Assembly (NCBI GenBank): GCA_028274465.1
Contig: CM051455.1
Coordinates: 121,989,462 to 122,053,461 of the forward strand
Source: Plantago ovata
Lineage: Eukaryota; Streptophyta; Magnoliopsida; Lamiales; Plantaginaceae
Direction: 5' to 3'
DNA length: 64,000 bases
Positions 20,721 to 31,418 of this stretch are shown here, piece by piece. The notes under the pieces were generated by a model. The model made no database searches, was not told the DNA's origin, and worked only from the letters and a program-made list of their open reading frames with translations. The first letter of the stretch is position 1, and every line of letters starts with the position of its first letter. Position numbers and translations under genes: made by a program.

Positions 20721-20955
20721 TAGTAAATCACTACTATTTTGTATTTCAAATTGCAAAGTACTATATACTTAATTTTTGGTAAGTGCAATTTATTTACAAT
20801 TAATTGTTATCCAAGATGGCCAAGGGATGATGCTTGTGACTTGTGAGAGTTATTTAATTATTTGTTATTTTATTTTTCCTTTTTTGGGGGACGATTATAT
20901 CTTCTGAGAATTTAGCCATACTTAATCATCGTAACTTTATTGGTTCATTTTATTG

Positions 20956-20963
20956 ATCAACGT
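20956..20963. other. 8-bp target duplication ATCAACGT of hAT-type MITE
   Basis: ATCAACGT lies immediately left of the MITE and again at 21592-21599 immediately right. Eight bases is the diagnostic duplication length for hAT transposons. Confidence 0.9.
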
Positions 20964-21591
20964 TAGGGGTGTACATTGGATTGGAGGATTATCCGATCCT
21001 ATTTTTCGGATTCGGATTGAAAATAGCTAAATCCGTAATCCAATCCGAAGCCCTCGGATCGGACTCGGATTAATTCGACATCGGATCGGTTAAATCCACG
21101 AATATCCGATAATATTGTTTCAACTTTTCACTTTTAATTTGAACGACTTTTCTATAAATCTTCAACATTAAATATATAAATAATAAAATAGCATAACATG
21201 ATAGTAGTCCAGCAAAATAAATTGCTACATAAGTGGATATTAAACAGAGAAAAGAGAAGATAGTGGCATGATGGAGTGAAACTGGGAAAGAGACGTGGGT
21301 TAAGTGGGTTAAATTAGTCCTCTAAACTAATTCTTCTATTTTATTTATTTTAATTATAATTTATGAGCCTAAACATCTATATTTTATTATTACAATAAAG
21401 TAAAAAAATAAAAAAATATATAGAAAAGTAAATATCAAATTGGATCGGATAATCCGTGAATTTTTAGATCGGATCACCGAAATTTCGGACTACTAAAACC
21501 TCAATCCGTAATCCAATCCGAAGCCTTAGGATCGGAGTGGTCCGAATCGGATTATCGAATTTTCGGATCGGAGTGATTCTGAACACCCCTA
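20964..21591. mobile_element. Non-autonomous hAT-type element
   Basis: The element is 628 bp with terminal inverted repeats TAGGGGTGT / ACACCCCTA and a perfect 8-bp target duplication. Subterminal regions carry many copies of ATCCGATCC-like and CGGATTCGGAT-like motifs in both orientations, as expected for transposase-binding subterminal repeats. The centre is AT-rich and has no transposase ORF. Confidence 0.9.
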
Positions 21592-21847
21592 ATCAACGTT
21601 ATACATTATATATTAGATTCATTCATCAAATTAATTTTTTTTAAAGATCCGACGGGTAAATAACTATTTCAATTAAATATAAGCCATACATTATGACAAA
21701 GTTAATTAACTAGTATATTGGGCAAAACTAGAAAGGGTAACGATAATTCCATGTTCCTGTTATATATACATAAATTAATAAAGATTAATAAATTAACGAG
21801 AGACATAAACATAAAAAAAAACAAATACCATCCAGACTCCCTCTTAA

Positions 21848-22468
21848 CTACTGAAACTTAATGAACAGCTACGCCAGATCAACACAGCTTTGAGAAGGCA
21901 AGCTAAGATTGAGTCTTACGCACCCACTTTGAGTTATGCTCCTGTCAGTGGACGGGTAGCAGAAAATGAAGTTATCGTTGACCCAAGGAAACAAGATCTA
22001 ACTGCTTGTCAAAAAACTGGCAGAACTTTCTTAAGAAATCAAGACCCTGAGAAAGCATTTTACGAGTTCAAGACAGCGCTTGAGCTTGCTCAGAAGCTGG
22101 AAGACACAATCGAGGAGAAGAAAGCTGCAAGAGGCTTAGGTATACTTTTCCTAACCGTAATTTCTTTCCTTCAACATCCCTTCAAATCATTTGATTATGA
22201 ACTTGATTTTGCTCTTCGCCTTCCACTTATAGGGGCAACACTGCAAAGGCAGGGCAAATACAAAGAAGCCATAAAGTACCGGTACACTCTATGGTTCTGG
22301 AAATTTCACAACGAGAAGGAGAGGAGTCTGGTAGCACCGAAGCCGACGGAGCAATAGCTGATTGCTACACTGAACTTGGAGATCTTGAATGGGCCGCGAA
22401 ATATCGGAGATCTTGAATGGGCCGCGAAATACTATGATCAATACATTGCTAGGTTACTATCAGATTAG
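21848..22468 (+). pseudogene. FLU-like TPR gene fragment (pseudogene)
   Basis: Two exon-like blocks encode a TPR region. Block 1 (~21851-22136) reads LNEQLRQINTALRRQ and continues to EEKKAARGLG. Block 2 (~22233-22466) starts GATLQRQGKYKEAIKY and ends YYDQYIARLLSD before TAG. The order and wording fit the C-terminal tetratricopeptide domain of plant FLU (FLUORESCENT IN BLUE LIGHT), a chloroplast membrane protein that represses tetrapyrrole synthesis by binding glutamyl-tRNA reductase; this match is from memory. A GT-AG intron fits between the blocks. Block 2 is broken by an indel near 22285 and by a 28-bp tandem duplication (22381 and 22409) that shifts the frame. Upstream exons are absent, so it is a truncated duplicate. 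Confidence 0.7.
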
Positions 22469-24357
22469 TTAGGCTGAAAGATGCATCATGTTGTAGAGTT
22501 TTCTGACTCACATTATCTGGGGAAACAAGCTTTTTTGTAGGGCTAATGTGTTTTTGTCATGCACTGTAATAACCTTGTTGCAAGCTTTTCAAATTCTCTC
22601 GTAAGGATAGTTATTCTTTTAGACTAGTATTCGTGTAAAACTAAAAGCACGAAAAATATGTGTGTATAGTTCCACGGTACACCCAAAAAAATCAAAGTGG
22701 GTAAATTACAGTGGAACGGAGGGAGTATACTGCTTTCGAGCACATTGATAATCAAACCTGAGATCTAATCTTTACCAAAAGCTACATAGATGCATAAATA
22801 CGTCCAACTCTGCCACAATTGAACTAACAAACAGTCAGTTTTTTTTTTTCTTCCCTTTTTTGAAACATAGGACGGTCACTAAGCTAGTTATTTAGTACAG
22901 ATACAATGCAGCGTGAAACCGGGAAAATATTCCAAATATAGACAAAGTTTGATCAAAATGAGCTGACTGATTTGCTCCAAAAGATGATCTTCTTCCTTCA
23001 TTTGCTAAGGTGTCAGCAATCTTGTTTGCATCGGTAAGCTTCTAATATCATAAACCAGGAAAACAAGAAGCAGACATGGAGGTGGAGGAGGACCAGGTGG
23101 TCTTGGTCTTGGTTGTGGTAGAGACGCCTGAACCAGACGTGGTGATCGTGGTAGAAATGACGGTGGGGGACCTCGAGCGGCTAAAGATACAACAGCCAAA
23201 GCAGTTGAAGCTAGTATAAAAATTAAGATTAAAAAATGGACATGTTAATTATCGATTTGATGCCCCTGCAATATGTGGTGAAACAATGAGATTAAAAATC
23301 TAAAATAGAGTAAGAAACCTTTTCGGCTCGGTTTGAGCATGAGCAAGAGTAGAAAATTCCCGCAGTTTAGCTTTTTCAAATGCCTGCATGCAGCAGCAAT
23401 TAGTCACATACTTATATGTTTGAAGCTCTACACTTATTTTCAATAGAAACATGATTAAAAAATTAGTCACATATAAATAGTAGCAATGTTTTTTATGAAA
23501 AAGAGTTGTCCTACACATAATCATATATTTCCAAAAACATGGGCTCCGCGCAACACCAACTCTAGTAAATAAACAAACTAAAATGATAAGGAAAAGTAGT
23601 AAATTACCTTTTCAGGTCTCTTCCTCAAACTTTCAGATTTGGCTTCAATCCTCTTGGAAATCTTGATCATCTAAATCATTGAAATTCAACAGGCATTTAG
23701 TACCAAAGTAACTTTTGCAGCACAACTCATGCCCAAAAAACAACACAGTAAATGTCCAAGTACCATGCAAATGAAAAATACCACCACAAGGTTTTGTGAC
23801 TGTAAACACAGATGGATCAACTCTACAAGAAAAAAGACACGCATGCAGTAATAGGATGTATTATAAGTCATTATAATGGTAAGGTGATAAAGGAATTATA
23901 TATCTGCGTACATTGGCAGAACCAACCACAAACAATTCAGCAGAGGAGCTCATTGCAATTAGAACTGGATTATCGATGTGTGTTGCAAATGAGTATTAGG
24001 AATATTATCATTCCACTACAGGAAAAATGTTATTTAGAATCGATGGAAGAGAGAAGATTACTTACCTTTGGAGGAGATCTACGTGATTTGCTGCAGGTTC
24101 GAGTCGATCCAAAATTAACCTAGAAACCAGAGAGGAATTTTATGAGTGGTGAAGAAGAGAAAGAAGGTAGGAGTAGTAGATGTGAATGAGACAAGTGAAT
24201 AAATGAAAAGAAGGTGAGTAGTAGTACTAATTTGCATGGGGAACCATGAAACTGAACACATCCATCTGACAATATTATTGCTTCTTGCCTAAGTTTTAAA
24301 ATCCGGAACCGAATGTGGACACGGTGGTGACTCTAAAAGAAAAGAAAAGGAGACAGT
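22469..24357. other. Intergenic DNA with a MITE end and possible gene scraps
   Basis: A Stowaway-like terminus GGAACGGAGGGAG ends at 22725 before TA. At ~22905-23040 the minus strand reads TDANKIADTLANEG, like the C-terminal end of the RNase H domain of plant LINEs. Farther right, two minus-strand open blocks with plausible GT-AG borders (23630-23670 starting MIKISKRIEAKSESLRKRPE; 23320-23385 starting AFEKAKLREFSTLAHAQ) look like small exons of an unrecognised gene. I cannot join them into a convincing product. Confidence 0.3.
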
Positions 24358-24373
24358 ATTGAGGCAACTGTTT
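24358..24373. other. 16-bp target duplication of LINE, left copy
   Basis: ATTGAGGCAACTGTTT here is repeated exactly at 26163-26178, flanking the LINE. The length fits target-primed reverse transcription. Confidence 0.9.
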
Positions 24374-26162
24374 CTTTTTTTTTAGGGAACGGTTTTATGA
24401 ATATAAATTAATGTACATTGTTTAGGTTATCCCGGGGTATTAACCGATACATGACCTTGTTCAAATCCGAATTAACTAGATCGTACAACCAAGGAGGATA
24501 GTTTTCATGATTATACAACACCGGATTAACTAAACTTTGAAAGTTCTGAATATTATTGGCAATAGTACTACGACTAACTCCATCTGTTTGAAAATTGGTT
24601 AGTCCTCTTGCTGCTAAATTTGTGCTTCCATTTTATGCTAGATAATCTGCTACCCTGTTCGCTTCCCGATAGATAAAACTTGTGACCACATTCTTGCCTT
24701 CCTTGAGTTCCTTAATTCTTTGGACCAATGTCTTGTGCTGCCATGCTACTTGATTCTCCCTGTTGAGACAACAATTTATAGCATACAATGAGTCAGATTG
24801 AAGTATAATATTTTGTAAGTTCAGTTGCTCACATATGCTAAGTCCTATTTTAATAGCAGTAAGTTCAGCAAAATTGTTAGTAGCTCTTCCCACAGACGCT
24901 GATAATGCCATAATCAAGCTACCCTGATCATCTCTAATAATGCAACCAATACCTGCATTGCCCGAATCATTAATTAAAGATCCATCTGTATTGAGAGCAA
25001 CAAAACCTTGTGGGGGGAGGTTCCATCTAACAGGAATCTGGATTCTAACATCCTCCTGTGTCTTTCTTTGTAGTACAGAAAAGGTATCCTGAGAGATCTT
25101 GTGTAGTTCTTTTAACATATAAGGGATGGAAATTGGTTTATTTGTAAAGAGTTTGGCATTCCTTGCATTCCATATAAGCCATAAGCAATTTAGAATTATT
25201 AACTGAGTAGGGTTATTAGATTGTTCCATAAAAACCAAATGGATTAGAGATTTTGGAATATGTAAAGGAAAAACTCTACATCTAAGGGCTTCGAACCCTA
25301 TACAGTTGAATAGGAGGTGGTCTAGAGTTTCATCTTCTAGGTTACAAATAGAACAAATAGAAGTTTCTAATACGTTTTGTTTCCAAAGTCTGTGTGCAGT
25401 TGGAAGTCTTTATACAAGACTGTCCAAATGAAAATTTTAATCTTAGGAAAAAGATTCAAATTCCATAATCTATTCCAAGGGAGGTTTGGGGTTAAAGGAG
25501 ACATGATCATTTTATAAGCACTTTTAACAGAAAACTCACCTGTATGATTCTTACTGCAAATTAACTTATCTTCCTGATTACCTGTCGACGGAGGCCAGCC
25601 TAGAATCTCATGAATAATCTCAAGAGGAAGAACTTGAGTAAGTTTATTAACGTCCTAGTTGCCATTGGAAACATAATCACTTACTAATTCATTCTTATTA
25701 CAGTTTAAAGTATAGTCTTCTAGCTTTTTATTGTTTAACAACATATCAGTCCAGAATCTAACCGAGTTAATTACCATTACCTAACATCCAGTTGGCACCA
25801 TTCATAAGAATATGTCTATTTTTTAAAAGAGATTTTCACAACCAACAACTATGAGAAGATATCTGTTCTGCTTGCGAAAAAGTAGTATTAGGTAGTATTT
25901 TGCTTTCAAAACTTGCTTCCAAAGGGAATTTTCATTCTGTAGTAATTTCCAGGCTAATTTTAATTGAAAAGCTGTGTTCATTTTTTCCAGGTTCCTTATT
26001 CCTATGCCCCCTTGACTTTTGCAAGACAAACAGTTTTCCAATTTAATTCTAGCCTTTTTATTAGAGTCTTTGGAAGCATTCCAAAGAAAGTTTTTATTAA
26101 AGGAATCAATTTTATTAATACAAGTACTTGGGACTTTAGCTATTTACATGCAGTAAGAAGGA
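24374..26162 (-). mobile_element. 5'-truncated LINE (L1-type plant non-LTR retrotransposon)
   Basis: This is 1.8 kb on the minus strand, with a short A tail (plus-strand T run at 24375-24383) next to the target duplication and the 5' end truncated at 26162. It retains only the region after the reverse transcriptase core: the SQGGIGIRNLEKMN segment (25823-26041), a diverged zf-RVT region with frameshifts (~25250-25450), and the C-terminal RNase H-like domain (24633-25238). Confidence 0.9.
24633..25238 (-). pseudogene. RNase H-like C-terminal domain of LINE ORF2
   Basis: The 201-codon open segment contains ALNTDGSLINDSGNAGIGCI, FAELTAIKIGL, LQSDSLYAINC and YREANRVADYLA, the D-E-D-D pattern of the plant RVT_3 RNase H. 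The upstream part (IILNCLWLIWNARN) is the linker after the zinc region. A TAA stop interrupts right after ADYLA; the same frame then continues for about 75 codons, so the stop is a nonsense mutation. The copy is dead. Confidence 0.85.
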
Positions 26163-26261
26163 ATTGAGGCAACTGTTTGTATTATAGAAGTACAATATTT
26201 CAGTAGAATATCAAACTATTTCTTGTTTCTTAGCTTATCATCGATCCTCCAAAGAAGATTA

Positions 26262-26745
26262 TTCCGTTCAATAACAACAAGTGTTGATTTTGTTGACTTT
26301 TTCGAAAATTAGTTTGATCTTAAATTAATTATAAATCATTTCAGTAAAATAATTAAAAAATACTCCCTCCGTCCCAGAGCAGTTGCATCTTTGCTATTTT
26401 GGGTGTCTCGTTAGAGCTGCACCATTTTATTTCTTTGTCATATTTGGACATATTAATATTAATTTTATATTCCATCAACATATTTTAGTGGTCATAAAGC
26501 TCCAATACATTAAAAGTAACATCCACTATCAATATAACTTAATATTTAACTCTTTTTCTTATTTTCTGTACGCAAAAGCAAATGGTGCAACTGCTCTGGG
26601 ACGGAAGCAGTATATATTATGAAAATATAAACATAATATGATGTTTTAGTAATTTTTTAGTATGATTTAAGAATAGTTTAAGGTCAAAATGACTCTAAAA
26701 AAATCAACAAAATCAAGTGTGACATTTATTATTGGACGGAAGTAA
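26262..26745. repeat. Stowaway-like MITE interrupted by another MITE
   Basis: The arms match as inverted repeats: CCGTTCAATAA and GTGTTGATTTTGTTGA on the left, TCAACAAAATCAAGTGT and TTATTGGACGG on the right. The centre is occupied by the MITE at 26363-26610. The boundaries are approximate because the outer TA duplications are not clear. Confidence 0.55.
26363..26610. repeat. Stowaway-like MITE with 25-bp inverted ends
   Basis: This 248-bp element starts CTCCCTCCGTCCCAGAGCAG and ends with the inverse (CTGCTCTGGGACGGAAGCAG), with TA on each side (26361-26362 and 26611-26612). The high symmetry indicates a fairly recent insertion, into the older MITE. Confidence 0.9.
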
Positions 26746-26842
26746 TTAATATTTGTAATTAACTTCCATTCCATAAGTTACAATTCTCAACCCTGAAGCA
26801 AAAGTTTCTAAAAGGTTTGAGAGGTTGACCTAGAAAAATTTA

Positions 26843-27092
26843 CTTCTTCCATCACATAAAATTTTACCCACTTTGACTTTTTTAGTCAATAACTTTCGAT
26901 TTTAATTATAAATTACTTTTAAACTATAATGGTAAAATATTTAACAAAATTATATCAAGAAACTTTATTTTCTAAATTTTCATTATCTAATTTAGTTATG
27001 TATCTTACAACTACAATTAAGAGTAATTGGTAGTCAAAATCAAAAGATGTTGACAAAAAAATCAAAGTGGGTAAACTTTTCGAGGAGGGAGG
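26843..27092. repeat. Stowaway-like MITE
   Basis: This is about 250 bp, flanked by TA. The left arm CTTCTTCCATCACATAAAAT and TTACCCACTTTGA is matched by TCAAAGTGGGTAAAC and CGAGGAGGGAGG on the right. The same TCAAAGTGGGTAAA arm is seen at the MITE end at 22695-22725. Confidence 0.7.
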
Positions 27093-27219
27093 TAATAGCT
27101 CTCAAGGACTAATCCATTTGAGCTTGGTTCATTTCAGTATTTATATTTGAGGGTTGAGGGAACCCACTCGCACATAAGTCCACTAATTTCATATACAAAC
27201 CCCTACAACATTATTAGAT

Positions 27220-27840
27220 GGGTTAATTACAAATTAGTGATAACTCTAATAGTTTATATCAAATTAGTGTTACATGAAAAACTTCCGACAAATTAGTGTC
27301 TATATATGTTAGTACTAAATTAACCTTACCTATTATAAGTAAATTAATTAATATATAATACTATATTCCTAAATTTAGTTAGTCAGATACATGGTTAAAT
27401 TTATACATGCATCTAAGTGAAATTATGGTTCTTATTTGTCAACAACCCAATATCGTGAAGCATCCAACTCATCTGAAGCATCTTATTTTGTCAAGTATCA
27501 AGCCTCTCTAACAGTTTTCAAAATCCTTTATATGTAGACAAATAGTCTAACCAAGTATCGACTAAACACTAAACCCAAACATCTTGAACGATTAACAAGA
27601 ATCGACATAGCCACCGACTTTATTTACAAATCATGTATCCGAATTTGTGACAGTGATGCTTGATATTTTAATCTAAATTTGTCTGATTAAAAGATAGTGT
27701 AGGTAGTTGGAGAAAAATTATTGATTTTAGTTAAGTTATTTAATACTAAAATTAGTAGTATCACCAATTTGTTAGAAATTATTTAGGTCACACTAATTAG
27801 ATAGAAATTTTTAAAAGTATCACCAATTTGTAATTTTTCT
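27220..27840. repeat. Long-TIR MITE, possibly Mutator-like
   Basis: The outer ~75 bp are diverged inverted repeats (left TTACAAATTAGTGATA, right TATCACCAATTTGTAA, each followed by a second CAAATTAGTG-type block). The flanks TTATTAGAT and TTATTAAGAT could be an eroded 9-bp duplication. No ORF is present. Confidence 0.5.
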
Positions 27841-27931
27841 TTATTAAGATAGATGGTAAATTGTACTACGATATATGCTAACGTTTCCTCGTGTCTAACC
27901 CGTTATAAATATAGTGTAACAAAAAATTAAA

Positions 27932-28062
27932 GGCTAGTGATATAGCCGGAGCAGAAATTACTAATGCCAGAGCAATTTGTGTACTTTTAGGAATGATTAG
28001 TGTTTAAAAAAGGTAAATTTCTCTGGCACTAGTAATTTTCTGCTCTGGCAATATCACTATCC
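27932..28062. mobile_element. 131-bp foldback MITE with 9-bp duplication
   Basis: Almost the whole element folds into one hairpin: arms of about 45 bp starting GGCTAGTGATATAGCC and ending GGCAATATCACTATCC, with few mismatches and a ~35-nt loop. AAAATTAAA flanks both sides (27923-27931 and 28063-28071), a 9-bp duplication typical of Mutator-superfamily insertion. Confidence 0.8.
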
Positions 28063-28234
28063 AAAATTAAATTCACCAATGTGGAGAAATCAAGACCATA
28101 TTTGTTAAGTGTTTTGCAACATGCACTCATCATTCGCTTCTCAGTTTTAATTTTAAAAGGGTAATTTTGTTATTTCAAATATAAAAAGAACCAAACCCTA
28201 AAGTCCGCCACAATCCTTATCACTCATTCCCTCC

Positions 28235-28242
28235 TATATATA
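28235..28242 (+). promoter_or_regulatory. TATA box upstream of a possible first exon
   Basis: TATATATA is preceded by a C-rich stretch and followed by a pyrimidine-rich, 5'-UTR-like sequence leading to an ATG at 28347. It is typical of a plant core promoter. Confidence 0.5.
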
Positions 28243-28346
28243 CCTGATGTTTTTCTCATTCGCATCATTCCCGATCATCCTCAATTTCACACATATAATC
28301 CTGTCTGTCACCCACTTCTAATAATCCCATTGAAGTACTTATTTTG

Positions 28347-28406
28347 ATGCGTTTGCTGGGAGCTGCCATCTTAAACAATGGGAGCATGGATGAAATTGGA
28401 AATTAC
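28347..28406 (+). CDS. Possible 20-codon first exon of an unknown host gene
   Basis: ATG opens MRLLGAAILNNGSMDEIGNY and is followed exactly by GTAAGT, a consensus plant donor. With the TATA box 105 bp upstream this looks like the start of a host gene. No convincing second exon lies in the next 560 bp; a 70-codon frame at 28731-28940 begins with an ATG in good context (MVHFTVPGK) but becomes low complexity. Copia B begins at 28966, so downstream exons may have been displaced far to the right or lost. The function is unknown. Confidence 0.35.
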
Positions 28407-28965
28407 GTAAGTTCTCTACTTCTCTACTCATTTCGAATTGGAATAGGGGAATTGTGCTGATTGTTTTCTTACTTTTTTCTGACCGATTTCTATGCAAACC
28501 AAATCAGAAAGATCTACCCCACTCAACATGTCAAACTTCCATATTCTAAGAAAGCAAACATCCCATGTAAGTGAATGTAAGAGATTCGTAAAACAGCAAC
28601 ATTAAAACACCTATGTATCACTGAAAAGTCTTCTGTGCTTCACCACTCTTAGGGTTCCAGCAAATTCTCTGTCGTTGTGAATTGTGATTCTTCTTCTCCA
28701 GATTATTAAATACATTCTTTCTTCTTCAAAATGGTGCATTTCACAGTTCCTGGTAAATTGAGAGATAATTCAGTCATTCCGTTGTGTCACCTTAAGTCTT
28801 TAATTTCAATTTCAATTACATTTCTCGCTGCCATTGATTTCAATTTTACTAAATTCAATTTCATTGATTTGCTCCTGATTTTACTGAACGGAATTCAATT
28901 TCACCAAATGAATGGAGTTTTCTATGAGTTGTTTCATTGAAATAAACCATCAATTGTTTGTAATT
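28407..28965. other. Possible intron and unassigned DNA before copia B
   Basis: It contains the 70-codon frame at 28731-28940 noted above and repeated TTCAATTTCA-like tracts. No other signal is seen. Confidence 0.3.
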
Positions 28966-29909
28966 TGTTGGTCCCTTTAAACAATAATAAAAGACTGGAG
29001 GGGGGTGAATAGTCTTTTCAAACTTTTCGTCGTTTAAAACTTTCTCAGCAAGTGATTATTACTTTTCAGTAATGAGTTTGCTGGTACTTAATTTCTCAGT
29101 AAGTACTTGTTACTTTTCAGTAACGAGTTTACTGGTACTTTAAAAACAGAGTGCGGAAGACTTTTTACAATAAATGCTTTTCAGAGAATGCTAGTTTCAG
29201 CAAGTGAGCAGAGTGTCAGTGTACAATAAGTGTAGCTTGCTGAAAACTAAATGCGGTAAAGTAAATCACACAAAGACTTTTATAGTGGTATCTGAGAGTG
29301 GCGTAATCTCTCAACTAATCCACTTTGTCCTTTCTAGGACTGATCCACTAAGATAAGATGTGAGGTTCCTTACAAATCCTATCACTAAAGATTCTTCAGA
29401 AACCAAAGCACACTTGCTTCGTTTCCCACCTAACTAAAGAACTGTAACCTTGTTCTCCACCAAACTTGGGACTTATAATCAGCAACACAACTCTTGATTA
29501 ATTCCCCCTGAATTTCACGCCTGAAAAGGGTGTTTATCAGTTAGAGAGGTTTGGGATGAGATGACTTGAGTACAACTTTTCAGCTATAACAAGTTATCTA
29601 AAGAAACACAACTTGTAATACTTTTCAGTAAGCAAGTTAAGTTGTTTCTGGTGTCAAGACTTGTTCTTGTTCAAAAGAAAGAAAACTTAACTAATTTCTT
29701 AGCCGTGAATGTTCTACTTCTTCACTAGTAGCTTTTGTTTCAAGCTTAAGTCTTGGAACTGATCAATATGTAGTAAAGAGTATAGAAGGTTTTGAGTGTT
29801 TAAAGCACAAGTGAGAGTTTGATCACGTTGTTGACACACTTCTACTCTTTGCTAGATGACCTCTATTTATAGTGTCTCAAGGGAGCCGTTTGAATTTCAA
29901 ATTCTAAGG

Positions 29910-29914
29910 CTTTT
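29910..29914. other. Target duplication CTTTT, left of element 2
   Basis: CTTTT precedes the 5' LTR of element 2 and recurs at 39305-39309 directly after its 3' LTR. Removing the element and one CTTTT restores continuity with the copia LTR. Confidence 0.9.
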
Positions 29915-31142
29915 TGATGAATGTGTATTTTACACTTTCATTCGAGTCTTTTTCACCTAATTTAGGTGAACTCTATGATAATTTAGCTATATTTTAGTAC
30001 ATTTTATTAGAATAGTGTCACGTTTCCCTTTAGATTTTATTTTATAGGTTTTGGTTGAAATTCGGAGATTACCGGGCAATTATATTGAAGTCTACAAGGA
30101 ATTGGTGTTCTAGAAGCCTATTTGGAGTATCTGAAGGTTTCCGGATAGGATTTGGAGTCTAGGGGCCGAATCTGGAGGTTAGAAGGCTACTAGAAGTCAT
30201 AAACCGAGTCCGAAAAGGTGAAGAAATCCAAATCCGCGTCGAAAAACGCGGAAATTCCGCGAAATACTGGGGGGCGAACCGCCGGAGTCAGGGGGCGAAC
30301 CGCCCCGGAGTTATTTCGGGCCTATATATAGTGCTCAGTTTTCTCTCTCTATAGTTTTAGGTAGGAACTTCCCGGGGCCTTTACTGGGAGTTCCGTAGCT
30401 TAGGGGATACTTTTTCATAGCAGATTGGAGCGCGTAGGATCGCAGTCATCCGGAGATTGACAACCTTCGGTAACTTTGTATCTTACAGTTTTTATCTACT
30501 TATTTTATTCTTCTTTCAATATGTTTTCTTCTATGATTGCTATTGATTGCATGCCTATTATGAGTAGCTAAACTTATCATTGGTTGTAGTATGTGAATTC
30601 TTAGCGAGGGAAGATAATCATGCTAATGGCTATATCGCGCATTATACTCCGTGTCATTGCTTTATTTCGTTGATCAGTTGCAACCAAAATTCTCGTATGT
30701 TGTATTGATTATTATGCACGCATGGACACTAGTCGACCATCAGACCAATTATCTTCGTAGTGTTGAATAATTACGGAACACATTAGGACAGCAGTGTTGA
30801 CTTGTCAGACCAAATTATCTTCGTAGTGCTTAATACTTACAGCAGCACACAAGATTGATTCAAAGATCTCTATGCAAGACCGAGGAATTTATGCATGATT
30901 ATCGACCCATTATGTTAAGAACGACCATACTATCACCAATCTCCATTATTTGCTTGAAACCCCCTTTTTGCTTTCTGTCTGCTGTTTTTATATTCTCTTG
31001 TTAAATAGATAAAGCTAGTTATAGTCCTGAGAGAACGACACTCGAGTCATTCTACTACTACACTACGGTTTTCGTTGTAGTTGTGGATTGCCTTTGGCTA
31101 AATAACAAATTTATTTGATTGACGATTGACAAACGTTCATCA
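29915..31142 (+). repeat. 5' LTR of element 2
   Basis: The LTR is 1228 bp, TGATGAATGTG to ACGTTCATCA, with 7-bp inverted termini (TGATGAA/TTCATCA). It contains GGGGGCGAACCGCC-type GC-rich repeats (30268-30312) and a CTATATATAG TATA motif (~30323-30332). It lacks 39 bp present in the 3' LTR after TTTTCTCTC. Confidence 0.95.
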
Positions 31143-31145
31143 AAT

Positions 31146-31163
31146 TGGCGCCGTTGCTGGGGA
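31146..31163 (+). other. Primer-binding site of element 2 (tRNA-Asp)
   Basis: TGGCGCCGTTGCTGGGGA starts 3 bp after the LTR and differs at one base from the complement of the plant tRNA-Asp 3' end (TGGCGCCGTTGCCGGGGA). Confidence 0.9.
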
Positions 31164-31418
31164 CTATAATCCTTTTTTTTGTTTAATTTATTTTTATTTA
31201 CAGCTTTAGATTCCTAATTCTATTAGTTTTAGTTTTCCTTTTTAATTTCTCTCTGATACTGCTTTCCTAGTTTGTTTCTAATCACCTTTCCTAGTCTGTT
31301 TCTAATACTCCTTTCCTAGCTTTAGTAGTATTAGATATCCAGAAATTTTCTCGATTTTCGAAATTTCTAACGAGGCTAATTTTTAGTTTTGAGTTACTCC
31401 TGATACAGATTTCCAGGT

